From an uncultured Pelagibacteraceae bacterium (GTDB lineage Bacteria; Pseudomonadota; Alphaproteobacteria; Pelagibacterales; Pelagibacteraceae), in assembly GCA_902533955.1 (NCBI GenBank), contig CACANV010000037.1, positions 1-6,654 on the forward strand: a DNA stretch of 6,654 nucleotides, in the 5' to 3' direction. Below are positions 1-6,544 of the stretch, one piece after another. Under the pieces are notes generated by a model, which saw nothing but the letters and a program-made list of their open reading frames with translations, did no database searches and was not told the DNA's origin. Made by a program: the position numbers and the translations under genes. Numbering within the stretch: the first letter of the stretch is position 1; each line of letters opens with the position of its first letter.

Positions 1-13
1 TTAAATGATCTAC

Positions 14-42
14 TTGATATTTTGTAATTAAGAACTTATTAA
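14..42 (+). promoter_or_regulatory. possible promoter of the DoxX-pirin-qor operon
   Basis: TTGATA at 14-19 and TATTAA at 37-42 are separated by 17 bases, matching sigma-70 consensus at 5 of 6 and 4 of 6 positions. Transcription would start only a few bases before the ATG at 52, giving a very short leader or none, which fits the absence of a Shine-Dalgarno motif. In DNA this AT-rich such matches arise easily by chance, and the true promoter may lie upstream of the window. Confidence 0.25.
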
Positions 43-51
43 ACAATTAAT

Positions 52-423
52 ATGATAAAGATTTTAGATTTATTGGGAAGAATTTTAATTTCATTTGTTT
101 TTTTGCTAAGTGGTTTGAGAAAAATATTAAATTATGAAGGAACGATCGATTGGATGGAGGGTTTTGGTGTTCCGGGTTTTTTATTAATTCCAGCAATAAT
201 ACTTGAAATAGTTGCTCCTTTGCTGATTATAGTTGGATATCAAGTAAGAATATCTGCTGCATTACTATCACTTTTCTGTTTAGCGACAGCAATGATATTT
301 CTTAATGACTTTTCAAATCAAATTGTTGCGTTTTCAAAAAATATAGCTCTAGCAGGTGGTTTTTTATTTTTGGTAATAAATGGTGCTAAAGAAATTAGTA
401 TAGATAAAAAATTTTCTAAATAA
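52..423 (+). CDS. DoxX family small integral membrane protein
   Basis: A 123-residue protein made almost entirely of membrane segments, roughly residues 5-22, 42-62, 67-85 and 93-110, the four-helix plan of the DoxX family. Family-like features are the SGLRKI stretch at the end of helix 1 (about residues 20-25), the GFGVPGF loop before helix 2, an acidic residue within ILEIVAPLLI, and KNIALAGGFLF in helix 4. The length is normal for the family. The biochemical role of most DoxX proteins is unsettled; some are linked to thiol or oxidative stress control in the inner membrane. The ATG at 52 is chosen because helix 1 follows at once; no ribosome binding site is visible. The stop codon at 421-423 is followed directly by the ATG of the pirin gene, so the two are almost certainly co-transcribed and perhaps translationally coupled. 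The family call is secure; the function is not. Confidence 0.85.
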   Translation: MIKILDLLGRILISFVFLLSGLRKILNYEGTIDWMEGFGVPGFLLIPAIILEIVAPLLIIVGYQVRISAALLSLFCLATAMIFLNDFSNQIVAFSKNIALAGGFLFLVINGAKEISIDKKFSK

Positions 424-1260
424 ATGTCAGATATCGAAGTTAAGAAGATTATTGAACCTATTCTAGCTTCTGATGGAGCGGGAGTAAAACTTAAAAGAAG
501 TATTGGTGTAGATCCTGATTACTTTGATCCTTTTTTAATGTTAGACGAATTTGGTTCTGATAATAAAGATGATTATATTGGAGGATTTCCTCCACACCCT
601 CATAGAGGAATAGAAACTGTAACTTACATGCTTCAAGGTGAATTCGAACATGAAGATAGCACAGGTGCAAAAGGTAAAATGAAATCTGGAGATGTACAAT
701 GGATGAAGACAGGAAGTGGAATAATTCATTCTGAAATGCCAGCAATGTCAGAAGGAACTCTACATGGTTTTCAATTATGGATAAACATGCCCGCAATGTT
801 AAAAATGAGTAAGCCAGATTATATTTATATAGACTCAGAAAAAATGAGAACACATATAGATAACGATAAAATTGTAAAAGTTATTGCAGGAAAATTTGAA
901 AAAGCTGAGGGTCCAGTTAAAGGACATAACATTGATCCAGTATATTTTGATATAGAACTTAAAAAGGATGGAGAGTTTAATTTTGTATTACCTAACACTC
1001 ACAATTCTTTTATATATTTAATCAAAGGTGAAATAAAAATTGGCAATAAAAATCATCCAAAGATTGAAAATTCAAAATTAATTTTGCTAGAAAGAGGAGA
1101 AAAACTTAAAGTTTTAGGATCTCTAGAAGCAAAATTTCTTTTAATATCAGGAAAACCAATTGGAGAAAATATAGCAAGAGGAGGGCCTTTTGTTATGAAT
1201 ACGAAATCAGAAATCTTGAAAGCAATTGAAGATTATCATAAAGGTACATTTGTAAAATAA
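424..1260 (+). CDS. pirin family bicupin protein
   Basis: A 278-residue cytosolic protein with the two-cupin layout of pirins. The N-terminal cupin keeps the expected metal ligands: His58 and His60 in PPHPHRGIETVTY, then His102 and Glu104 in GSGIIHSEMP, matching the iron-binding set of human pirin and E. coli YhhW. The C-terminal cupin (about residues 165-265) ends with the pirin signature: GKPIGENIARGGPFVMNT, then DYHKGTF near the end. Length is typical. Some bacterial pirins show quercetin dioxygenase activity in vitro, while human pirin is a redox-sensing transcription cofactor; the natural substrate in bacteria is mostly unknown, so none is assigned here. It starts immediately after the DoxX stop, with no gap and no Shine-Dalgarno motif, and lies 17 bases upstream of a quinone reductase gene, which suggests a redox or quinone-related role by inference. 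Confidence 0.93.
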   Translation: MSDIEVKKIIEPILASDGAGVKLKRSIGVDPDYFDPFLMLDEFGSDNKDDYIGGFPPHPHRGIETVTYMLQGEFEHEDSTGAKGKMKSGDVQWMKTGSGIIHSEMPAMSEGTLHGFQLWINMPAMLKMSKPDYIYIDSEKMRTHIDNDKIVKVIAGKFEKAEGPVKGHNIDPVYFDIELKKDGEFNFVLPNTHNSFIYLIKGEIKIGNKNHPKIENSKLILLERGEKLKVLGSLEAKFLLISGKPIGENIARGGPFVMNTKSEILKAIEDYHKGTFVK

Positions 1261-1277
1261 CATAACTATAAATAAAA

Positions 1278-2249
1278 ATGAAAACTGTAAAAATTCAAAA
1301 AAATGGAGGACCTGAAGTATTAGAAATTCAAGAAATTAATTTGGGAAAGCCTGGAAATGATGAAGTACTAATTGAACATAAAGCCATTGGTTTAAATTTC
1401 ATTGATACTTATCACAGATCTGGATTATACCCTTTAAGTTTACCTTCTGGAATAGGAATGGAAGCATCGGGTATAATAAAAGAAGTTGGTCCTGGTGTTT
1501 CAGATTTTGTAATTGGAGATAAAGTAGCTTATGCCGGTCAACCTATAGGAGCCTATTCTACTCATAGAATCTATCCAATAAAAAACTTGGTAAAAGTTCC
1601 TGAAAATATTGATTTTAAGGAAGTTGCAACTCTTATGACTAAGGGTTTAACTGTCTTCTACTTATTACATAAAACTTATGCTGCATCAAAAGATCAAACA
1701 GTTTTATTTCATGCTGCAGCTGGTGGGGTAGGTCAAATTTTTTGTCAGTGGGCCAAAAGTCTTGGAATTAAAGTTATTGGAACAGTAGGTAGTGAAGAGA
1801 AAAAAAATTTAGCAAAGAAATATGGTTGTAGTGAAGTTATAAACTATTCAAAGGAAGATTTTGCAAAAAAAGTTTTGGAAATAACGAATGGTGAAGGAGT
1901 GCCAGTTGTTTATGACGGTGTAGGTAAATCTACATTTGAACAATCTTGTGAATGTTTAAAAGTTAGAGGCACTTTAGTAACTTTTGGAAATGCATCAGGT
2001 GCACTTGATCCAATTAATGTTACTAAATTTCTTCAACCAAAAGGGTTGTATTTTGTAAGACCTTCAATGCAACAATATTTGAGGACAAAAGAAGAAATTG
2101 ATGAAGCTGCTATGATGTTGTTTGAAAAAATAAGCTCAGGAAATATTAAAATAGAAATATTTAAAGAGTATAAACTTGAAGATGTGGTTCAAGCTCATAG
2201 AGATCTTGAAAGTAGAAAAATTATTGGACCAGCTTTAATCATTCCTTAA
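1278..2249 (+). CDS. qor: NADPH:quinone oxidoreductase, zeta-crystallin type (MDR family)
   Basis: A 323-residue protein collinear with bacterial QorA/zeta-crystallin, about 327 residues in E. coli. Such enzymes reduce quinones with NADPH in the cytosol. The N-terminal GroES-like domain (about 1-125) carries GLNFIDTYHRSGLYP and the GMEASGIIKEVGPGV segment. The Rossmann domain has the cofactor loop AAAGGVGQ at residues 146-153, followed by VIGTVGSEEK and the YDGVGKSTF segment (212-220). No structural zinc-binding cysteine cluster is seen, as expected for the quinone reductase branch rather than alcohol dehydrogenases. The ATG at 1278 gives the expected start (MKTVKIQKNGGPEVL). The 17-base gap after the pirin gene points to one transcript with pirin and DoxX. 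The 3' end overlaps the convergent DUF2721 gene by 11 bases. Exact substrate within the quinone reductase/enone reductase group is uncertain. Confidence 0.93.
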   Translation: MKTVKIQKNGGPEVLEIQEINLGKPGNDEVLIEHKAIGLNFIDTYHRSGLYPLSLPSGIGMEASGIIKEVGPGVSDFVIGDKVAYAGQPIGAYSTHRIYPIKNLVKVPENIDFKEVATLMTKGLTVFYLLHKTYAASKDQTVLFHAAAGGVGQIFCQWAKSLGIKVIGTVGSEEKKNLAKKYGCSEVINYSKEDFAKKVLEITNGEGVPVVYDGVGKSTFEQSCECLKVRGTLVTFGNASGALDPINVTKFLQPKGLYFVRPSMQQYLRTKEEIDEAAMMLFEKISSGNIKIEIFKEYKLEDVVQAHRDLESRKIIGPALIIP

Positions 2250-2646
2250 ATTTTACATCCATATCTGACATATGAAGTTTTAATGCTTTTGTCGATATTT
2301 GAATTTCTCTAATAAAAAAAATAATTGAAATCATCATAGCTAAACAGCAAGATCCAAATATCATTCTTGCTACAAAAATTTCCTCAAGATATAAAGCAAA
2401 TACAGTTAACATATTAAATAAAAAACCAAATGCAGCAAACATAATTGTGTATTTTAAAACTGTTATTCTGTTATTTAAATTTATAAGCTGTTTTTGCCAT
2501 TCAGGTGGTGTGTGTTTTTCAAATACATATTCATCATGAATTTTGCGAATTAAAGCACTTAAAGTATGAAATCTAGTGCTATAAACACTCATGATAAGTG
2601 GTATAGCAGGAAACATTAAAGCTGTTACAGTATAGTCTACATTCAT
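2239..2646 (-). CDS. DUF2721 family membrane protein of unknown function
   Basis: A 135-residue protein with three likely membrane helices, about residues 6-22, 66-87 and 92-112, and a polar segment of about 40 residues between helices 1 and 2. It resembles the DUF2721 family: the first helix reads TALMFPAIPLIMSVYSTRF and is followed by ALIRKIHDEY; a second conserved block is INLNNRITVLKYT; and the C-terminus has EIQISTKALKLHMSDM (114-129), the most family-like stretch. No enzymatic motif is visible and no function is known to me. The start ATG (complement of 2644-2646) gives full family length and lacks a Shine-Dalgarno motif. It is the only minus-strand gene: divergent from ubiA across 52 bases and convergent with qor, whose last 11 coding bases it overlaps. 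It is therefore transcribed alone, probably from the promoter candidate at 2660-2688. Confidence 0.82.
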   Translation of the reverse strand: MNVDYTVTALMFPAIPLIMSVYSTRFHTLSALIRKIHDEYVFEKHTPPEWQKQLINLNNRITVLKYTIMFAAFGFLFNMLTVFALYLEEIFVARMIFGSCCLAMMISIIFFIREIQISTKALKLHMSDMDVKFKE

Positions 2647-2659
2647 ACGAATCAGTTTG

Positions 2660-2688
2660 ATTATGAATCTAGCCTTTGTTATTTACAA
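2660..2688 (-). promoter_or_regulatory. candidate sigma-70 promoter for the DUF2721 gene
   Basis: On the minus strand, TTGTAA (complement of 2683-2688) and CATAAT (complement of 2660-2665) are spaced by exactly 17 bases, matching the consensus at 4 of 6 and 5 of 6 positions. The -10 box ends 13 bases before the DUF2721 ATG, leaving a leader of only a few bases. A minus-strand gene with a divergent neighbour must have its own promoter within this 52-base gap or inside ubiA, which raises the credibility of the match. Confidence 0.42.
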
Positions 2689-2694
2689 GTAAAT
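2681..2694. repeat. 14-base near-palindrome, possible operator between DUF2721 and ubiA
   Basis: ATTTAC at 2681-2686 and GTAAAT at 2689-2694 are perfect inverted 6-base arms around a 2-base centre. The site ends 4 bases before the ubiA ATG and covers the -35 box of the candidate DUF2721 promoter, so a dimeric regulator bound here could affect both genes. It is AT-rich, so chance occurrence is quite possible. The short arms and 2-base centre do not suit an RNA hairpin, and no T-tract follows, so it is not a terminator. Confidence 0.25.
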
Positions 2695-2698
2695 TATA

Positions 2699-3565
2699 AT
2701 GCAAAAAATCAAATTGTTTATTGAATTAACAAGATTAAACAAACCTATTGGATTTATGCTTCTCTTTTGGCCATGTTTATGGGGTTTAACTATTTCTTAC
2801 AATTTTAACACAAATTTTAAACTTTTCTTTTTTTATTTAATTTTATTTTTATTAGGATCAATTTTAATGAGATCTGCTGGATGTATTGTAAACGACATAG
2901 TTGACAAAAATTTTGATAAAAAAGTAGAGAGAACAAAAAATCGACCTTTGGCTTCAGAGAAAATATCTGTAAAATCTGCAACTATTTATGTTGTTATTTT
3001 ATGTACTTTGGCTTTTTTGGTTTTAATTAATTTTAACATGTTTACGATTTTGATGGCTATGCTTTCTATGCCTTTGGCTTTTACATACCCTCTAATGAAA
3101 AGATATACATATTGGCCTCAGTTATTTTTGGGAATAACATTTAATTATGGCCTTGTTTTAGCTTGGATTTCTATTCAAAATCAGATCTCATTGGTTCCTT
3201 TAATTTTTTATTTTGGAGCCATATTTTGGACACTGGGTTACGACACAATATACGGGTATCAAGATATTAAAGATGATGAAATTATAGGAGTTAAATCTAC
3301 TTCAATTAGATTTAAAAATAACCCAAAAATATTTATTTTAATAAGTTATTTAGTTTTTATAATGTCATTAATATTATTGGGTATTTTAATGAAATTTAAA
3401 ACTTTTTATTATTTGTTCTTAGTTTTGCCAATTATCCATTTAGTTTTTTTTCAAATAAATAAATTAGATGTAAATAACCCAGACAATTGTTTATCAAAAT
3501 TTAAAAGCAACAATTTATTAGGCTTGATAATTTTTATGAATATTTTAATTGGAAAAATATCTTAA
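2699..3565 (+). CDS. ubiA: 4-hydroxybenzoate polyprenyltransferase UbiA
   Basis: A 288-residue polytopic inner-membrane protein (about eight or nine helices) that attaches the polyprenyl tail to 4-hydroxybenzoate, the first membrane step of ubiquinone synthesis. It starts with the family's TRLNKPIGFMLLFWPCLWG segment (residues 11-29), which fixes the ATG at 2699. The first Asp-rich motif NDIVDKNFD (65-73; Asp66, Asp69, Asp73) and the second, YDTIYGYQDIKDD (181-193; Asp182, Asp189, Asp192/193), bind the Mg-diphosphate of the prenyl donor. MKRYTYWPQ (133-141) supplies the conserved Arg135 expected near the aromatic substrate, and GVKST follows motif two as in UbiA proper. Length matches the family. 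It is preceded by the 52-base divergent gap and is followed after one base by msbA, so it heads the msbA-waaA-lpxK unit. No Shine-Dalgarno motif is seen. Confidence 0.96.
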   Translation: MQKIKLFIELTRLNKPIGFMLLFWPCLWGLTISYNFNTNFKLFFFYLILFLLGSILMRSAGCIVNDIVDKNFDKKVERTKNRPLASEKISVKSATIYVVILCTLAFLVLINFNMFTILMAMLSMPLAFTYPLMKRYTYWPQLFLGITFNYGLVLAWISIQNQISLVPLIFYFGAIFWTLGYDTIYGYQDIKDDEIIGVKSTSIRFKNNPKIFILISYLVFIMSLILLGILMKFKTFYYLFLVLPIIHLVFFQINKLDVNNPDNCLSKFKSNNLLGLIIFMNILIGKIS

Positions 3566-3566
3566 A

Positions 3567-5309
3567 ATGACAAATTTAGAAATTTTAAAAAGATTATACA
3601 AAGATTACACAAAAAAATTTTTAAACAAAATTTTTCTAGCTGTTTTTTTTTCTATTTTAGTTGCTGGAAGTACATCCGCAACTGCATGGCTACTTGATCC
3701 TGCTATAGAAAAAATTTTTTTAAATAGAGATGAAACTTTAATTTTTATTATACCATTTTTAATTATTTTTGCTTTCTCAACTAAAGGCATATCTCTTTAT
3801 CTAGCAAAAGTTTTAATGATAAAAGTTGCTGAAGAAGTCAAAAAAAAAATTCAAACTGATATGTTAGTTTCATTCATAAATGCTGATACGCAAGAGATTG
3901 AAAGTAAACACTCAGGTAACTATGTTTCAAATCTTAACTTTGATGTGAATCAAATTACCGGGATGTTAAGTTCTTCTTTTCTTGCATTATTTAAAGATGG
4001 TTTGACTTTAATAGGTTTAATTACAGTAATGTTTTTACAAAATTGGAGATTATCTTTAATTGCGATTATTATGATACCTATAGCTTCTTTTGCAGCAAAA
4101 AAACTTGGAAGAAGAGCCGGTAAAGTCACAACTGAAGCTCAAGAAAAATCAGCTGAACTCAACAAGTATTTGATTGATTTATTCAAAAACCACAAAATAA
4201 TTAAAATTTTTCAACGAGAAGATTTTGAGTATGAAAGATCAGAGAATTTTATAAATAAACTAAAAGAAAAAACAATTAAAATATTTACTGTGTATATTCG
4301 AGCAACTCCAATAATGGAAATATTAACAGGCTTTATGATTGCAGTGCTAATATTTTATTCAGGCAAACTAATAATTAATCAACAATTAAACATAAATAAT
4401 TTTTTTTCATTTCTAGCTGCAATGATGCTTGCTTATCAACCAGTAAAATCTCTAGCAACTATTAATGTTGGTTTTGGTCAAGGGCTATCTGCTGCAAAAA
4501 GGATTCTTCCAATTATAGATACCGAGATAAAAATTAACAAAAATGTAAATGAAAAAAGTTTAAATATAAAAGAAGGAAAAATTGAATTCAAAGCTGTAAA
4601 TTTCACTTATCAATCAAATTTGTCTAATAAGGTGCTTGATAATATTAATCTTGAAATTGCAGGAGGAAAAATGACAGCACTAGTTGGACATAGTGGTTCA
4701 GGAAAGTCAACACTATTAAATTTGATACCAAGAATATATGATCCTTCGTCAGGTGAAATTCTTATTGATAATCAAAGTATAAAAAAATTAAATTTATCTT
4801 CACTAAGAAAAGAAATTTCAATTGTTGATCAAAACATAACTCTCTTTGATGATACAGTTTTTAATAATATCAAGTATGCAAAACCAAATGCTAATAATGA
4901 AGAAATTTATAAAGCGGCCGAATTGTCTATGAGCTTGGATTTTATAAAAAACTTAGATAGTGAGTTTGATACTAAAATTGGAGAAAATGGAGTAAAACTT
5001 TCTGGTGGTGAAAAACAAAGACTTTCTATTGCAAGGGCTTTTTTAAAAAATAGCAAAGTTATACTTTTAGATGAAGCAACCTCATCTTTAGATTCAGAGA
5101 CAGAGGAAAAAATACAAAAAGCATTAGATATCTTAACTATAGATAAAACTACAGTTGTTATAGCTCATAGATTGTCAACCATTTTGAATTCAAACAGAAT
5201 TTTTGTAATGGATAAAGGCATAATTATTGACCAGGGCAATCATGACCAGCTTATACAAAACTCTGAGATATATAAGAATTTCTATAATAGACAGATAAAA
5301 AATAATTAA
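3567..5309 (+). CDS. msbA: lipid A export ABC transporter, permease-ATPase fusion MsbA
   Basis: A 580-residue half-transporter that flips Kdo-lipid A from the inner to the outer leaflet of the inner membrane as a homodimer. The membrane domain (about 1-315) has six helices, near 20-44, 56-78, 137-157, 160-178, 245-270 and 275-297. The ATPase domain (about 335-575) is intact: Walker A GHSGSGKST (374-382), Q-loop Gln422, signature LSGGEKQR (478-485), Walker B VILLDEATS (498-506) with catalytic Glu503, D-loop SSLD, and switch His534 in VIAHRLST. The ATG at 3567 is preferred over an in-frame TTG at 3549: it lies one base after the ubiA stop, whereas the TTG would overlap ubiA and add six residues. 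The next gene, waaA, overlaps its stop by one base. The adjoining Kdo and lipid A genes support MsbA rather than a drug exporter of the same fold. Confidence 0.93.
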   Translation: MTNLEILKRLYKDYTKKFLNKIFLAVFFSILVAGSTSATAWLLDPAIEKIFLNRDETLIFIIPFLIIFAFSTKGISLYLAKVLMIKVAEEVKKKIQTDMLVSFINADTQEIESKHSGNYVSNLNFDVNQITGMLSSSFLALFKDGLTLIGLITVMFLQNWRLSLIAIIMIPIASFAAKKLGRRAGKVTTEAQEKSAELNKYLIDLFKNHKIIKIFQREDFEYERSENFINKLKEKTIKIFTVYIRATPIMEILTGFMIAVLIFYSGKLIINQQLNINNFFSFLAAMMLAYQPVKSLATINVGFGQGLSAAKRILPIIDTEIKINKNVNEKSLNIKEGKIEFKAVNFTYQSNLSNKVLDNINLEIAGGKMTALVGHSGSGKSTLLNLIPRIYDPSSGEILIDNQSIKKLNLSSLRKEISIVDQNITLFDDTVFNNIKYAKPNANNEEIYKAAELSMSLDFIKNLDSEFDTKIGENGVKLSGGEKQRLSIARAFLKNSKVILLDEATSSLDSETEEKIQKALDILTIDKTTVVIAHRLSTILNSNRIFVMDKGIIIDQGNHDQLIQNSEIYKNFYNRQIKNN

Positions 5310-6544
5310 TGTATATTTTATACAATTTTTTTTTGCTTTTATTTGTTTTTTTTTCGCCTTTATGGATAATTTTTAGAATATTATCAGGAAAAGAAAGTCC
5401 TAAAAGATTCAAAGAAAAATTTTGCTTTTTTACAAAAAAATCTAAATTAGGTAAAACTGTTTGGATACATGGTGCCAGTGTAGGAGAAATACATAGCATA
5501 ATACCAATAATCAAAAATTTAGAGAAAAATAAAAAAATTGATCAAATACTTGTAACTTCAACAACATTAAGCTCATCAATGGTTTTATCTAATTATAAAT
5601 TTAAAAAAACAATTCATCAATTTTTTCCAATAGACTTGGACTACTTTAATAGAAAATTTATAAATTATTGGAATCCTCTTGTATCAATATTTGTTGAATC
5701 AGAAATTTGGCCAAATATGATTGGAAATTTATATCAAAAAAAAATCCCGATAATTGTTTTAAATGCACGCATTACAAAAAAAAGTTTTAAAAAATGGAGT
5801 TATTTTGAAAATTATTCTAGAAAAATTTTTAGCAAAATTTCAATGGCAATTCCTCAAAATTCAGAGACAGCATTGTATCTTAGATATCTTGGAGTCAAAA
5901 ATATAAAAAAAATTAATAATATAAAATACTACGGTGATAGATTAATTAAAAAAACAAATTTCAAACTTAGAAAAAAATTTTTAAAAAGAAATATCTGGTG
6001 TGCGGCTAGCACTCATGAAGGTGAAGAATTGGAAATAGGAAAGATGCATAAAAAATTGAAACTTAATAATAAAAATTTATTAACAATTATTATTCCCAGA
6101 CATATCGGTAGAAAAAAAAAAATTTTAAAAAATTTGAGAGAAATTAATTTAAATGTTACAACACATTCATCATTAAAAAAAATCAATAAAAATACAGATA
6201 TATATTTAGTTGATACCTATGGAGATGCATTAAATTTTTATAATTTAACAAAATTAGTTTTTATGGGTGGTTCACTGATACCTCATGGAGGACAAAATCC
6301 ACTTGAGCCCGCTAGATTAGGAAATTTTATAATTTATGGACCTCATGTAGATAATTTTAAGGAAGTTTATAAATTACTTAAAAATCTTAAGCTTGCACAT
6401 AAGATTAATAAAATTTCTCAAATTAAAGATATTGTAAACAAAAAAATAAACTACAAGAAAGAAAAGAATAAAATAAATAAATTATATTCATTGGGAGAAA
6501 AAAATTTAATAAACAGTATAAATGAATTAAACAAATATTTTTAA
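5309..6544 (+). CDS. waaA: 3-deoxy-D-manno-octulosonic acid (Kdo) transferase WaaA (GT30)
   Basis: A 411-residue glycosyltransferase that transfers Kdo from CMP-Kdo to the lipid A precursor at the inner face of the inner membrane. A hydrophobic anchor (about residues 2-24) precedes the N-terminal GT-B domain with WIHGASVGEI (52-61), where Glu60 is the expected catalytic base, and VESEIWPN (129-136). The C-terminal domain has ASTHEGEE (233-240), IPRH (262-265), VDTYGDALNFY (301-311) and GGSLIPHGGQNPLEPARLG (320-338), the CMP-Kdo binding region. Length is close to the usual 420-430. Deviations: GNLK-like motif after domain one reads YYGDRLI, PRHPER reads PRHIGR, and GGHN reads GGQN; key Arg264, Asn330 and Glu333 remain. 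The start ATG shares its A with the msbA stop (TAATG). The C-terminal 50 residues are very Lys/Asn/Ile-rich. Whether it adds one or two Kdo residues cannot be read from sequence. Confidence 0.95.
   Translation: MYILYNFFLLLFVFFSPLWIIFRILSGKESPKRFKEKFCFFTKKSKLGKTVWIHGASVGEIHSIIPIIKNLEKNKKIDQILVTSTTLSSSMVLSNYKFKKTIHQFFPIDLDYFNRKFINYWNPLVSIFVESEIWPNMIGNLYQKKIPIIVLNARITKKSFKKWSYFENYSRKIFSKISMAIPQNSETALYLRYLGVKNIKKINNIKYYGDRLIKKTNFKLRKKFLKRNIWCAASTHEGEELEIGKMHKKLKLNNKNLLTIIIPRHIGRKKKILKNLREINLNVTTHSSLKKINKNTDIYLVDTYGDALNFYNLTKLVFMGGSLIPHGGQNPLEPARLGNFIIYGPHVDNFKEVYKLLKNLKLAHKINKISQIKDIVNKKINYKKEKNKINKLYSLGEKNLINSINELNKYF

Noticed and set aside
1..27. Open frame ending in TAA at 25-27, possibly the C-terminal tail (LNDLLDIL) of an upstream gene.
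   Set aside because: It is plausible given the dense packing, but nine codons are too few to identify a gene or exclude chance, so it is not listed as a coding region.
491..853. Open minus-strand frames opposite the pirin gene (491-853 and 541-729).
   Set aside because: They are antisense to a clearly conserved pirin gene, have low-complexity translations and resemble no family.
2141..2162. Inverted repeat AAATATT/AATATTT near the end of qor, considered as a terminator.
   Set aside because: The stem is purely A/T, it lies within coding sequence about 90 bases before the stop, and no T-tract follows.
2695..2700. Perfect TATAAT box just before ubiA.
   Set aside because: It overlaps the ubiA ATG, whose position is fixed by the conserved N-terminus, so transcription would start inside the gene; no -35 box lies at proper spacing. 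Probably chance.
3549..3566. Alternative TTG start that would extend MsbA by six residues into ubiA.
   Set aside because: The ATG at 3567 sits one base after the ubiA stop, like the other tight junctions here, and the extra residues carry no family motif.
5309..5380. T-rich stretch at the waaA start, considered as a terminator tract after msbA.
   Set aside because: No stem precedes it, and the bases encode the Phe/Leu membrane anchor expected at the WaaA N-terminus.
5251..5514. Minus-strand open frame across the msbA/waaA junction, and a similar one at 3605-3790.
   Set aside because: Both are antisense to well-supported genes with intact motifs and have no recognisable protein features.
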